DNA of 64,000 nucleotides from Nicotiana tabacum (Eukaryota; Streptophyta; Magnoliopsida; Solanales; Solanaceae), in NCBI RefSeq assembly GCF_000715075.1, contig NC_134095.1:50272806-50336805 (forward strand). Direction: 5' to 3'. Position 1 is the first letter of the stretch, and each line of letters begins with the position of its first letter. A program made the translations under genes and the position numbers. This document shows positions 1 to 11,186 of this stretch, in pieces. The notes below the pieces were generated by a model, which was not told the DNA's origin, ran no database searches, and worked only from the letters and a program-made list of their open reading frames with translations.

Positions 1-321
1 CGGGTTTCAGGTAATGGGTATCAAAATTTGGTCTGAATCTCGGATTTCGATCAAGCGAGCCCGGTGTTTACTTTTGTTGACTTTTCCAATTTAGCTAAAA
101 TTTGAACCTTTTTCATTCGTGGGTAGTTTCTAAAGCTTGTTTCGAATTGTTTGAACTGTATTTGGCAAGATTTGATTGGTTTGGAGGCTTATTCTAAAGG
201 AAAAGTAGTGGTTGATTATTGGTTTTGTTGCGGAAAGAGGTAAGTGTCGTGGTTCACTTTGACTTGAGGAAATTAGGAGTTGTTTAGTCTATTTGATACG
301 TTAATTATGTGTGGGGACCGC
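1..321 (+). mobile_element. Tekay/Del-like LTR fragment, outermost host layer (left part)
   Basis: Non-coding sequence with the flavour of the LTR of a plus-oriented Tekay (Del) chromovirus, including a 'gttgactttt' block and 'ggaaagaggtaagtg'. It resembles the reverse complement of the Tekay LTRs elsewhere in the window. It stops at the target duplication accgc and resumes at 34072, so it is the substrate into which the Ogre-like LTR inserted. No gene is seen. The family assignment is by resemblance only. Confidence 0.5.
317..321. repeat. Left target-site duplication accgc of the Ogre-like solo LTR
   Basis: The five bases accgc precede the LTR start (tgtcacacctcc) at 322 and occur again at 34067-34071, directly after the other LTR end (ctcaca). 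Two matching 5-bp flanks 33.7 kb apart show that 322-2935 and 33366-34066 are one insertion later split by other elements. Confidence 0.8.
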
Positions 322-2935
322 TGTCACACCTCCTTTTTACCACCCAAGGGGGTATATGGGAGTTTTTCCAATTAAAGTAATATTATTCGAAATAGGATTA
401 TTTAATTCAATCAGAGTCTCCACTTGGGATAGTTTATTTGGTGTCCCAAGTCAACGGTTTATTTTAAAATCCCAAATCGAGAAAATTTCGACTTTATTCA
501 AAAGTCCGAATCAGAAATTTTAGATAAGGAATTTTGTTAACCCGGAAGAAGGTGTTAGGCATTTTCCGGTTCCGTGGTTCTAGCACGGTCGCTTAAACTA
601 TTAAAATTGGCCTATTATTTGATTTACTACATGTTTTAACCTATTGTGCATTTTTTACCTTATAACCGCTTTTATTTAATTATTGTTACATATCGCGGAT
701 CATGGCACAGGAACCGTACCCACGATCTACAACATGTTTAATTTTTAAAGAATAAATTGTGGTCGGGTCACATAAATATACCTCCGAATTTTAATATTTA
801 AGCGTCACGACTACGTCACCGGAAGCGTACCCGTAGCTATGACAATTATTTAATTAACGCGCCTAACGCAAACTACGAAAGTTCAAGACAATTTCTATAC
901 TAATTTTATATTTATATGAGGGCCATAAATTAAAGGGTTTTATTTGTGTATGGCACACCCCAAATTATTTAATCTAAATTTGTGAGGGCCATGTGTTATA
1001 GATTTAAAGCATGGCACACTTCAAGTTAAAAAAAAGGTTTATATATATTTTAAAGTCAAACGAAAGGTACTCTTATTTTAAACTAATTTAAAAACTAATT
1101 ATCACAACCACGCCACGGGAGCCGTACCCGTAGTTGTAATAATTTTTATTGCGTGCCTAAAGCGGACTATGGGTATTTTAAAAAATTAATTACTTCTAAG
1201 TTATATTAACTAATAAGAGGCCATGGGTAGTTTTAGCGAAGATGGCATGCCTCCAACCATTTTTTTAAAAAAAATTTTAGGTTATTCCCATCCAAATTTG
1301 GGCCTGAACTGATCGAAGCAATGATTGGGATAATGGAGGACCCGACGTATTATTCTCATGCCTTTCCTCTTCTGGAAAAAGAGATGGGCATCGTCATTCA
1401 ATGGGCTCAAAATTGAGCCTAGAAACAGGCCACACACCTGAAAACCAAAATGCAGGCCCAAACAAAATGGTTGCTGAGACCATCGCATATTATTCTGGGC
1501 AATCATAGGGGCCAACAGAGGTGGTCAAAACATCCTAAACTATAAAAGCAAAGATGATACAAAACTACTATGGAGAATTAAAAATAGTGAGAAAACACTT
1601 TGAAACATAGAATGGAGGGAAGAAGATGTGCCTTGAACCCAGACTACAAAAAAAAGGATTACAAATAGAGTAACAATAGACTTTGAGCAAGATCGGCATG
1701 ACAAAGAAAGGGCTTGTGTTGTTTCCACATAATAGCAAGTTTAAACAAGGAGATTAGAAGAATTCTTTAAATCATCTTGAACCACAAATGAGATGAAACA
1801 ATGCATGTTCTGCAGACTGCTCAAATTGGTTACTGTTCCCAAGCTACAGTGCATTTATAATTCATATGTTATCAATTACCCCTTTTCTTAATAGTCCAGA
1901 CTCAACAAATAGTCATAGTTGATAACAAAAATTTAGTTTCTCCTATCAAAATCAAACCTTACAACAGGCCAAAACTTGATTCATTTACAACAACATTCAA
2001 ACGTTATGTCTATAATTTTTGGTTAAAGAAACTGACCCAACATTGCTTCAAGAAAACACAGCTGACTCGAAACTAACATGTTACACTTTAACAGATGGCA
2101 AAACGCAGATTAGCACACAAGGTTTTTTAAAAACTTGCTTCAGGTTTGCACCAACAAAGGAATTACATTCCCTGAATGAGGATTTCAGGTTTTTTGATTG
2201 AAGAAATCAAGAGAAAACACAACGACATTTTGAACCAAACTTCAACAACTCAAACATGATACTGTTACCCCAGTAACGACATCAAATCGCAAACAAAAGG
2301 CTAAGAAATAAACTAAACAAACTGAAAAGAGCATATCGACACAAATTCTATAAAGAAAGCTTAACATATGCATCTGTCTCAACGAGCTTTCTCATACGTT
2401 ACAATCACAACAACTAAAGAAAAAGTAGGGCATCACCAAATTTAATCACAACAATAGAACAGTAACACCGAGAATAACGGAGCAAATGCAAGAAATATGA
2501 ACCTGTTTACGTGAAAATCTTTTAAAATAGTAGAAGAATCAGCAGGTACAATGTTTTACCCCAAATTACAACTGACAATAGCAAAACCTCGAGCAGAAAT
2601 CCCAAAAAAATCCAAATCGCGGAAGATAAGTCAGGCCAGAAATCAACAAAGTGCTGAAACTCATAACCCAGCCACTAAACTTCAACTTGAAATTTAATCC
2701 AAACTCTTTTTTAGAACCAGAAATCAAGAGACAGAAACAGGGCTAGAAAGATTTCTGTTTCAGTAAATTTTTTGATTTTGTTTTGTCTAAATAAATGAAC
2801 TCGAATGAAAGCTGAAACTCAAGCCATTTTGTTCTTCTTTTTTTGTATGTTTTCTTAGAAGATGAAAAAACAGACTCAGAGAAAAAGAAAAAAAATCTTG
2901 AAGAAAAGTGATGACTAGAAGAACCCTAGAAATTT
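322..2935 (-). mobile_element. Ogre-like solo LTR, left portion (3' side of the LTR)
   Basis: It begins tgtcacacctcc, the complement of the Ogre LTR 3' end ggaggtgtgaca. It shares the Ogre LTR terminal blocks: 'gttttccaattaaag', 'cagagtctcca' at 412-422, and 'gaaggtgttaggcatt' near 549 followed by 'ccgtggttctagcacggtc'. No internal Ogre sequence (PBS, ORF1, gag or pol) goes with it, and the other LTR end lies at 34066, so this is a solo LTR left by recombination. It is clearly older than Ogre-1. The inner boundary near 2935 is where Tekay-1 LTR sequence starts. No gene; short open frames here are not supported. Confidence 0.75.
790..1260 (-). repeat. Diverged tandem duplication of about 300 bp inside the solo LTR
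   Basis: Similar blocks recur in the same order: 'accggaagcgtacccgtag' (about 819) and 'acgggagccgtacccgtag' (about 1116), then 'cgcgcctaacg' and 'gcgtgcctaaag', then 'gagggccat' and 'gaggccatggg'. A third weaker block, 'aggaaccgtacccacga', lies near 709. Boundaries are approximate. Confidence 0.4.
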
Positions 2936-3175
2936 TCCCACGGACCCTCCGGGACTGTCAAATCACGAATCCAGATCTGTTTGCTAAAAATGTTGACCAA
3001 AGTCAAATTTAGTCTTTTAAGAGAATCTTAAGGAATCAAATGGCCTATTTTGCTCAAAACTCTTTCAATTCCCGAACTAACCCCCGCAAATCGTAAATTA
3101 GCTAAAGCAATCACGGGAAGTTTTATTTAGGGGAACGAGGTTCTAAAAGGTAAAACGATTGGGCGGGTCGTTACA
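2936..3175 (-). repeat. Truncated 3' LTR of Tekay-1
   Basis: It matches 33121-33365, the inner-type end of the 5' LTR, including 'cacggaccctccgggact' and the terminal 'gtcgttaca'. The remaining ~2.3 kb of the LTR and its outer target duplication are gone. The junction with Ogre-like LTR sequence falls near 'ccctagaaattttccc'. Confidence 0.8.
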
Positions 3176-3632
3176 TTCTCCACCTCTTAAACAGACGTTC
3201 GTCCTCGAACGAATATAGAAAAGTACCTGAACTGCTGAATAAATGGGGATATCTGCTCCGCATTTCCTCCTCGGACTCCCCGGTCGCCTCCTCGACCGGT
3301 TGGCCCCTCCACTGGATTCTCACCGCAGAAATCCTCTTGGATCTCAACTGGCGATCCCGTCTATCAATAATGGCAACTGGCTCCTCCTCATAACCCAGAC
3401 TCTCGTCCAGCTGAATAGTACTGAAGTCTAACACATGGGAGAAATCGGCATGATACTTCTGAAGTATCGATACATTAAAAACTAGATGAACTCTCGATAA
3501 GCTGGGGGGTAAGGCAAGCTCATAGGCAACCTCCCCAACTCTTTTCAACACCTCAAAGGGACCAATAAACCTTGGGCTCAACTTGCCCTTCTTCCCGAAC
3601 CTTATAATACCTTTCATTGGCGAGACTTTCAA
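3171..3632 (-). pseudogene. Tekay-1 integrase C-terminus plus chromodomain (pol 3' end)
   Basis: A 153-residue open stretch. Its N-terminal half has the GKLSPRFIGPFEVL signature of the integrase C-terminal domain. Its second half (about residues 83-130) is a chromodomain-like segment, EEPVAIID...RSKRI...IQWRGQPVEEATGE, ending near RYPHLF. In chromoviruses this module is thought to guide integration to marked heterochromatin. The stop codon TAA is formed by the first bases of the 3' LTR (tgtaacgacc). The upstream integrase is broken by stops, so this segment is only the intact tail of a pseudogene. Confidence 0.85.
3176..3188 (-). other. Polypurine tract of Tekay-1
   Basis: The minus strand reads AAGAGGTGGAGAA immediately before the LTR start TGTAACGACC. 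A purine run at this place primes plus-strand DNA synthesis in LTR elements. Confidence 0.7.
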
Positions 3633-4540
3633 GAGAAACTTCTAGCCAACCATAAATGATACATCACGTGCCTTCTGATCCGCGTAACTTTTCTGTCTGG
3701 ACTGAGTTGTGCGAAGCCTCTCTTGAATCAACTTCACCTTATCCAAGGTATCCTGTACCAAATGTGTACCATACAACTTAGCCTCACAGGCTCGAACCAC
3801 CCGATAGGAGAACGACAATGGCGACCATATAAAGCCTCGTATGGAGCAATCTTGAAGTTGGACTGATAGCTGTTGTTATATGCAAACTCCGCCAAGGGCA
3901 AGAACTAATCCCAATGCTCTCCAAAGTCAATCACACATGCTCTAAGCATATCCTCTAAAATCTGAATTGTCCGCTCCGACTGCCTGTCGTTCTCAGGATG
4001 GAATGTTGTGTTAAGCTCTACACGGGTCCCGAACTCACTCTAAACGGCTCTCCAGAAATGGGAAGTGAACAGAGAGCCTCTATCTGATATGATGGAAACA
4101 GTCACACCGTGCAACTGGACTATCTCCCGAATATAAATCTGAGCATACCTCTCTGTTGTATAAGTAGTCGCTACTGGAATGAAGTGAGCCGACTTGGTCA
4201 ACCTATCCACAATGACCCATACTAAATCAAACTTACGCAAATTCTGCGGCAACCCAACTACGAAATCCATAGTGATGCACTCCCACTTCCACTCTGGAAT
4301 AGGCATCTGCTGAAGTAGGCCACCCGGCCTCTGGTGCTTGACCTGCTGGCAATTCAAACATCTAGCTACATACTCCACTATGTCCTTCTTCATTCTCCGC
4401 CACCAATAATGCTGCCTCAAGTCACGATACATCTTTGTGGCACCGGGATGAATGGAATACCGCGAACTGTGGGCCTCCTCTAGAATCCTTTCCCTCAGAC
4501 CATCAACATTAAGAACACATAGACGGCCCTGAAGCCGCAA
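3633..4540 (-). pseudogene. Tekay-1 integrase (broken)
   Basis: Integrase core on the minus strand. The open part 4040-4540 carries the HHCC zinc finger (HSSRYSIHPG... and CLNCQQVK), the first catalytic Asp in TMDFVVGL and the second in ISDRGS. Below 4040 the frame continues through several stops with the catalytic Glu still recognisable (DRQSERT), then LPLAEFAYNNSY and a path to the chromodomain segment. Known role: insertion of element cDNA into the genome. At least four stops and frame changes make it non-functional. Confidence 0.85.
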
Positions 4541-5083
4541 AACACCATCCTCACCAATAGAAACCTCCTTAGCACCTCCCTAAAGTACCGTCTCTCTGAG
4601 AACCGCCAAATGTGGATCATCGAACTATCGGTCCTTGATCTGCCCCAATAATGAAGACTGAGCAACCACACATGCTAGAACTCGCCTACCAAGGACTGAA
4701 CGTCTAAAGCTAATGGCCTCTCCTCGGCTGGAATGAATGCCAAACTACCCATACTCTCCGCCTTTCTGCTCAAGGCATCCGCGACCACATGTACCTTGCC
4801 TGGATGATAACGAATGGTAATGTCATAATCCTTTGGATGATTAAGATCCCTCTGATTGAACAAATGTTGTAAGCTGCGATGGTCGGTATAAACCTCACAT
4901 GACACCCCATACAGACAATGCCTCCATATCTTAAGAGCATGAACAATCGCTGCCAACTCTAGATCATGCATAGGACAATTCTTCTCATGAACCTTCAACT
5001 GACACGAAGCATATGCAATAAATCACCCATCCTGTATTAATACACACCCCAAACCAATGCGTGAAGTGTCACAATATACCGTA
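4541..5083 (-). pseudogene. Tekay-1 RNase H, distal part, interrupted by Ogre-1
   Basis: The open segment 4675-4998 shows RNase H motifs [29 protein letters not shown] and VADALSRK. About ten residues usual between SLQ..FNQRDLN and KDYDIT are missing in frame. Frame remnants continue to 5083, where Ogre-1 begins. The N-terminal part of the same domain is at 27476-27689. Confidence 0.8.
5079..5083. repeat. Target-site duplication ccgta of Ogre-1 (left)
   Basis: ccgta sits directly left of the LTR start TGTCGCACC and recurs at 27476-27480 directly right of the other LTR end. This defines Ogre-1 exactly and places it inside Tekay-1 RNase H. Confidence 0.95.
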
Positions 5084-5173
5084 TGTCGCACCTCCTTTTA
5101 GCCGCGCCCGCGGGGCGCGTCGGGAGTTTTCTCCAATAAAAGGACAGTCGAAACGGGATTTGTTTATTTGTTT

Positions 5174-5184
5174 CAGAGTCGCCA
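5174..5184 (-). other. Primer-binding-site-like sequence inside the 3' LTR
   Basis: cagagtcgcca; the minus strand reads TGGCGACTCTG, the first 11 nt of the true Ogre PBS. The same sequence is in the 5' LTR at 23008-23018, about 105 nt from the real PBS. Confidence 0.6.
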
Positions 5185-8100
5185 CCTGGGAATTTTGAGG
5201 CGTCCCAAGTCACCAATTATAATCCCTGAATCGAGGAGAATATGACTCTGTTTATTTTTCTGCGAACCAGAAATCCTGAGTAAGGAATTCTGTTAATCCG
5301 GAAGAAGGTGTTAGGCATTTCCGAATTCCGTGGTTCTAGCACGGTCACTTAACTGTTTTTATTATTGGCTTAATCATCTTGATTTTATTAAATAGATTGA
5401 TGTTATCTGATTTTACTACCGCTTATACTTATCGTGATTAAGGACCTTCTTTGAATCGAATTACGCGTACGTATATTCGTGTTGTAAATTAAAAAGATGC
5501 GGAATTGTGTCACGCGCACGTGTACACAATTACTTTTGACAATATATTTATTAAGCACATTTTTTTTCGAAATTGCGTTGAATCAAGAATGATTATTTTT
5601 CTTAAATAATGAACCGTACATATTGGATTTTTATGAAATTGATTTAATGCTTTTAGAAAAATCCTTTTATTAAATAATCATTCGAAATTGCGCGTACGCA
5701 TAATTCGAAATTTTGTTTTTAAAGTATAATCAGGGTACGCGAACGTATCCCTAATTGCGCAACATATTTGTAATGATATTATGGAATTTTCAAAAAAAAT
5801 GTTTGTTATAGCACGAGAAACCTCGTTTTAAGATGTTCTTTAAATTTTTGGAAAATAATCCACAATTTATTAAATATCGACCATTGATTATAATTTCCGA
5901 ATATAAATCATATTCATTCCAATTATTCAAATTCAAAAGACAGAATAAAAATATGATTAATACTAACTTTAAAACAAATGTGACATATATAAATATGCCA
6001 AAGAATAAATTGCATATGAAACCGAAAATAAATAATTCATAAAGGAAGGAACTATTTTCCGAGAATTTTCGTGATTACTTAATGCAAATTCTATTTTTAA
6101 TTACCATTGATTTAAGAAGTTGCCATTTGTGTATATACAACTCAACTTATTCTCACATGCTCGTTTTAATCTTAATAGACCTAATTATTTGGTCACTTTG
6201 TTTTATGAAAGTAGATAAGCATCAAATTTATAGAAAAGGCGTTATTATGCAAGTTAATTCAACAAAGTTACCTTACATATAACCTAACTGTTTGGCGTAA
6301 ATATTCATAACGTTTTAACATCATGATGAGCTATACCAACTTATTTTACTCATATGATTATACCTGTCATCATACCATATAATAACTTATACCAACCTAA
6401 ACAAAAAATCATATTTGTTACAAGATATTCTACTAATGTAACTTCTTAATCATTACATTTAACTAATGGTATTATGGGATGTAATCAATGGCCCATTTTT
6501 ATGCCTCACTCCCTGTTTTGACAATTCACGTATATCTATACCAATGAGATTTCGGAATAGCTAACATTATTACAAAACTTTATATGAATTTCAAAATAAG
6601 ACAATTTAACTCATAGCTATCAAATTGAATTCACTATTAGTTAACTAACATAAAAATGAAATTAGAACTAATGAACTTGGACAATTGGAAAATAACATTT
6701 CAATTCAAGCTTCATTGACGGGTCATGCTGAAATCTCTTTCCGACTTAAAATTTAAAAGACATATACCTGAAAATGGAGGTAGAAGAAGTAAGTTTCAGC
6801 AGTTACAGCAGTAACAAATTCAGTAGAATATACTGATAACACAGTAAATCTGATCAAGAATAGGATTCGAAGAGCCCAGATGCACAGTAAGATACTTTGA
6901 AAGACACTTCAGATTTTAACTGAACAGTGGAATCACACAAAGTTGAACAGATTCAACACAAGAACAATATTTCAGATTTCAGCTTTTCTTCAGTTACAAA
7001 TTCAGTTTGTTTCTGATTTTCTGTTTCTGATGTTGTATCTGTGTGTGAGTGTATATGTGAGTGTTCTATTTTCGGTTTCCTTTCTTTAAAATCTCAGCCC
7101 TCAAAATCTCTTAAAGATTATCTCTTAAAAATTCTCTCTGCCTTTCTTTTTCTTTCTTAGAATCTTCCTTTTGAAAAATTCTGCCCTTAGAAATTCTCTA
7201 TGAAAATTCTGTTTTTTCTTCAAAATTCTGTTTTTCTCTCTTAAAATTCTCTCTTAAAAATTCTCTCTCCAAATTCTTGTTAAAATTCTCTGTCTTTTTT
7301 TTTTTTTGAACTGTCTGTCCAGCTCCTGTATTTATACAGGGCTGGTCCTAGGCAATTTAAGTGTTTCTTGGACCCCCTTCTTCTTTAAAAAAAACAGAAA
7401 ATCCCATTATGTAAAACCTTTTCCCTGATTTTCAGCAGCCCATTATCCCTTGTTCCCCATTAGTATCATTAACTAATAGCCACTAACATTACATTATAAT
7501 ATACTAGTACTAACACCCTGTTTTTTACTGCTCATTCCCAGAAATGCCCCTGAAATCTTGATGTTATTACTGAAAAATCAGAACCTATAACAAAACAGAT
7601 TCTAAAATCTGTACAAACTTAGTTATCTCCTGATTTACAGCTATAACCAATCCTATTAACTTCCTAACACAATTGCATTTGACCAACTTTTGCAAACTTG
7701 AATTCAAACTGGACATTACAGCAATATTATACTGAATTCAGAACTAACAACATATTACTGCAATTATCAAAACAATTCAGACTGGACTTAATACTGAACT
7801 AGAATCAAACACACACAGGATCATTGTCAATACTGACAATGTCCTGAAACTTTAATGTTCAGACAATAATATATACAACATACATTTGAATTCACTGATT
7901 CACAAACAATCATGATTTAATTGACGAGCATTAATCAATTGACTATTTACAACATTTGTCAATAATTAGTCTAAAATAATAGAAGCAGACTGTTTTAGTC
8001 AACATTTTCAGAAATGAAAAAATTCGTAATATAATTAATCGACGAACTTAATCGAGTCGATTACACACATTGTAAATAACCACAACCAACAGAAACAATT

Positions 8101-8280
8101 CACATTCGGATTAAATAGACAGAAATGACAGAATTGATCAAAACAAATATGAAAAATTAACAAGCTATTAATACGGACAACAATACACGTAGAATACACA
8201 AAATAAATAGAAAAATACCTCTGAACTTTAATCAGACTCGATCCCAACTCAGCTTCGGATTTTTGTTTGAAATCAAACAG

Positions 8281-8324
8281 ACCTTAGTCGAAGTATTTTC
8301 CACTGAAAATACTTCGACTAAGGT
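8281..8324 (-). promoter_or_regulatory. Perfect 20-bp stem, 4-nt loop hairpin in Ogre-1 3' LTR
   Basis: Arm accttagtcgaagtattttc (8281-8300) and its exact complement at 8305-8324 flank the loop cact. It lies in the transcribed leader part of the LTR. A hairpin of the same geometry with compensatory changes is found in Ogre-2 at 51863-51906. Confidence 0.8.
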
Positions 8325-8521
8325 CGATTAAACCTCAATCCTTGAATCAATTTGGACAAAAAATCCAGAAATTTGGTATTTCTAGGTTTCCTGAAGGCTC
8401 GATTTGGGATCTAATCATTTCTGGTTAGATTCGAGAGAAACCAAGTATGACACAAGGGTGAGGGAAGCCTAGGGGTTGATTGGTGTCACTTTGGAACAGA
8501 TCTGGGTAATTTTTTGTTTGA

Positions 8522-8547
8522 CTCGAATCTTCAAAAGAAGATTCGAG
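8522..8547 (-). promoter_or_regulatory. Small hairpin ctcgaatcttc / gaagattcgag
   Basis: Perfect 11-bp arms with loop aaaa. A second copy with loop aaat is at 8654-8679, and both recur in the 5' LTR. Ogre-2 has a related hairpin at 51642-51671. Confidence 0.65.
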
Positions 8548-8653
8548 AAGCTCTGAAGTGATTCGAGCCAAACTATCTTCAGATCCATAACAAGGGTTGT
8601 TAGGGGGAGCCATGGTGTTAATTTGGGGTTGATTGGTTTAAGTATGAACTTGG

Positions 8654-8679
8654 CTCGAATCTTCAAATGAAGATTCGAG
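8654..8679 (-). promoter_or_regulatory. Second ctcgaatcttc hairpin in Ogre-1 3' LTR
   Basis: The same 11-bp arms as 8522-8547, loop aaat. Confidence 0.65.
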
Positions 8680-8761
8680 AACCTCCAGGGAGATTCGAAC
8701 CAAGCAGGTAACATATTCGGATAGAGGAGGCTCAGGGGGTTCTGGGGTGTTACTTTGGTGA

Positions 8762-8783
8762 CCGGCGGCGTTGATGCCGCCGG
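8762..8783 (-). promoter_or_regulatory. GC-rich hairpin in Ogre-1 3' LTR
   Basis: ccggcggc and gccgccgg arms (8 bp) around loop gttgat. The 5' LTR copy (26594-26615) lies 112 bp downstream of the TATA box. Confidence 0.65.
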
Positions 8784-8972
8784 GTTTCAGGCGAAGGGGA
8801 ATAGGGGCGGCTAGGGTTAGGGGTCTGTTTGAGAAGATGATGAACAGGAGAGGATGGGGGGGTGTTTAGTTAGGGGCCGGGGTAAGGGTTTGGGATTTAT
8901 ATAGGGGTGGGATGGATCGATATCGTCCGTCCGATCAAGCAAGATGAAAGGCCAGGATTAATTCATTAAACC

Positions 8973-8986
8973 AAACGACGTCGTTT
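8973..8986. promoter_or_regulatory. Palindrome AAACGACGTCGTTT (first copy; second at 9108-9121)
   Basis: A perfect 14-bp palindrome upstream of the LTR TATA box, present twice per LTR (also 26805-26818 and 26940-26953). Its core GACGTC is a bZIP-type site, so a promoter element is plausible. Ogre-2 has three degenerate forms. Confidence 0.5.
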
Positions 8987-9638
8987 GATTTGAAGTTGGG
9001 GTCGGATTGAATCGGGTTAATGGATCGGGTTATGGGTTGCGGGTAAGGGTGATGAGATCTTGGCCGTTGGTTGTATTTAATCCAACGGCCCTTGATTAGA
9101 GATGACCAAACGACGTCGTTTGGTATCAGCTTGGGACTGGGTCAGACTTGGCTGTTTGGATTGGGCTGTGGGGGGGATTTAACGTTTTGGGCCTGGATTT
9201 TAATCCAGGTCCAATTTTGTATAACTTGTGCTATTTTTTTTTATTTTTTTTTTATCATTATTTTCTAATTTCATTATTAATTAACAAAAATCTTAATTAA
9301 AAATTATAAAAACAAAATTACCATTACAAAGATATTAATTACCTTTTTAACAACTATTAACACATAGACAACATTAATCACACAGTGGAACATTAAAAAT
9401 AGAACAAAATGCATATTTTTATGATTTTATTTAAATTATCTCTTAAATGCATAATTAAATCCTATATGCATGCAATATGTATTTTTTTTTATTTTTATTT
9501 TATTATGACAAATATAAACATTTACGGACATAATACAAATATTTAACACCACGCAAATTCACAAGTTACACAGTAAAAGAAATTTATTTTGATTTATTTT
9601 GGAGCAATTTTTCGTAATGCAAAAATCACGTGCTCACA

Positions 9639-9652
9639 GCTGCCCCTCTTTG
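9639..9652 (-). other. Polypurine tract of Ogre-1
   Basis: The minus strand reads CAAAGAGGGGCAGC directly before the 3' LTR start TGTGAGCACG. Confidence 0.8.
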
Positions 9653-9774
9653 TGCGGAAACTCGAAGAGTTTTCGTGCAAAGATAAAGTGAGCGGATACG
9701 AGCGATTTTTGCCCGTTCGAATACTCCGTGGGAAGCATTTTTAGAAAGATTTGACCGAACCTCTGCTTCAAAGG

Positions 9775-9820
9775 TTTCCTACATATCCTTGGCTATAAAG
9801 GAATCAGGTCAATGTAGTTC
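9775..9820 (-). ncRNA. Structured RNA element, copy A (3' UTR of Ogre-1)
   Basis: The minus strand reads GAACTACATTGACCTGATTC, an inner stem TCCTT/AAGGA, then GATATGTAGG. The outer stem CTACAT/ATGTAG differs from copy B (CTACGT/ACGTAG) by a compensatory pair change. It lies between the tandem array and the PPT. No known RNA family recognised. Confidence 0.55.
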
Positions 9821-10221
9821 GGGAATTTTTGGTAGCTGGGACTACCGTGGGACTGTGATGTTACTGCTGTTTCGTGCTGTTTTTACTGCTTACTGACCTC
9901 CTTATTACACCTTACTTTAAAGGAAATACAAAATTAAGCTAGATTATGGTACAGGAATTATAAAAATCTTATCTAGATCATGCCCTTGTTTCTTGTTGTC
10001 TTGATATCTTGGTGAATCTTGGGCATTTGGCTTATTCCGTATTCCTCTTGGAACTCTTTGTTGTTTCTTGCTGGGGATTCTGTTGGACTCCTCTGCTTTA
10101 TTGATTCTAAGTGTGCTCCTTTCTCACATGAGTGGGCTTTTGGTTTCAACACTTCAATTGCATTCCATCGTTCTTCAGGTGGGTGCCTTGACTGCTTCTT
10201 TTCTTTCTTCATCCTCATTTT

Positions 10222-11186
10222 CCAGGTGGACGCCTGACTTCTTCTTTTCTCATCCTCATTCTCCAGGTGGACGCCTGACTTCTTTTAATTTTCATCCTCA
10301 TTCTCCAGGTGGACGCCTGATTTCTTCTTTTTCTTTATCCTCATTCTCCAGGTGGACGCCTGATTTCTTCTTTTCTTTGTCCTCATTCTCCAGGTGGACG
10401 CCTGACTTCTTCTTTTTCTTTATCCTCATTCTCCAGGTGGACGCCTGATTTCTTCTTTTCTTTGTCTTCATTCTCCAGGTGGACGCCTGACTTCTTCTTT
10501 TCTCATCCTCATTTTCCAGGTGGACGCCTGACTTCTTCAATTCTTTGTCCTCATTCTCCAGGTGGACGCCTGACTTCTTCTTTTTCTTTGTCCTCGTTCT
10601 CCAGGTGGACGCCTGATTTCTTCAATTCTTTGTCCTTATTCTCCAGGTGGACGCCTGACTTCTTCTTTTCTCATCCTCATTCTCCAGGTGGACGCCTGAC
10701 TTCTTCAATTCTTTGTCCTCATTCTCCAGGTGGACGCCTGACTTCTTCTTTTTCTTTATCCTCGTTCTCCAGGTGGACGCCTGATTTCTTCAATCCTTTG
10801 TCCTTATTCTCCAGGTGGACGCCTGACTTCTTCTTTTCTCATCCTCATTCTCAAGGTGGACGCCTGACTTCTTCAATTCTTTGTCCTCATTCTCCAGGTG
10901 GACGTCTGACTTCTTCTTTTTCTTTATCCTCGTTCTCCAGGTGGACGCCTGATTTCTTCAATCCTTTGTCCTTATTCTCCAGGTGGACGCCTGACTTCTT
11001 CTTTTCTCATCCTCATTCTCCAGGTGGACGCCTGATTTCTTCTTTTCTTTGTCCTCATTCTCCAGGTGGACGCCTGACTTCTTCAATTCTTTGTCCTTAT
11101 TCTCCAGGTGGACGCCTGACTTCTTCTTTTCTCATCCTCATTCTCCAGGTGGACGCCTGACTTCTTCTTCTTTACCAGGTATTTCC
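10222..11186 (-). repeat. Tandem array of 41-43-bp units in the Ogre-1 3' untranslated region
   Basis: About 23 units, each containing ccaggtggacgcctga followed by a pyrimidine-rich spacer. From 10475 the unit lengths run 41, 42, 43, 42 three times, a 168-bp four-unit higher-order repeat, before drifting. A degenerate unit precedes it near 10176. Because 168 is divisible by 3 the array keeps long frames open, but these are repetitive and not genes. Tandem repeats between pol and the 3' LTR are a known feature of Ogre elements and a source of satellite DNA. Confidence 0.95.

Larger units (their letters stand above)
5084..9638 (-). repeat. 3' LTR of Ogre-1 (4555 bp)
   Basis: Bounded by TGTCGCACC at 5084 and TGCTCACA at 9638, and nearly identical to 22918-27475. 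It is AT-rich with a G+C-rich terminus ('gccgcgcccgcggggcgcg' near 5100). It holds the hairpins, palindromes and promoter described for the 5' LTR. Short open frames in it, such as 5833-6042, recur unchanged in the other LTR simply because the LTRs are copies; they are not genes. Confidence 0.95.

Noticed and set aside
5833..6042. 69-residue frame present twice, identical at 23668-23877
   Set aside because: The duplication is explained by the two LTRs of Ogre-1; lysine/asparagine-rich AT-composition sequence with no motif and no counterpart in Ogre-2.
10462..11160. 232-residue proline/serine/phenylalanine-rich protein
   Set aside because: It is a read-through of the tandem array; the frame stays open because four units add up to a multiple of three. 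Opposite-strand frames over the array are equally artefactual.
10222..11186. CRISPR-like array of regular short repeats
   Set aside because: The spacers are themselves repeats (three types in rotation), unit lengths are 41-43 bp, and it lies in a plant retrotransposon 3' UTR. It is a tandem array.
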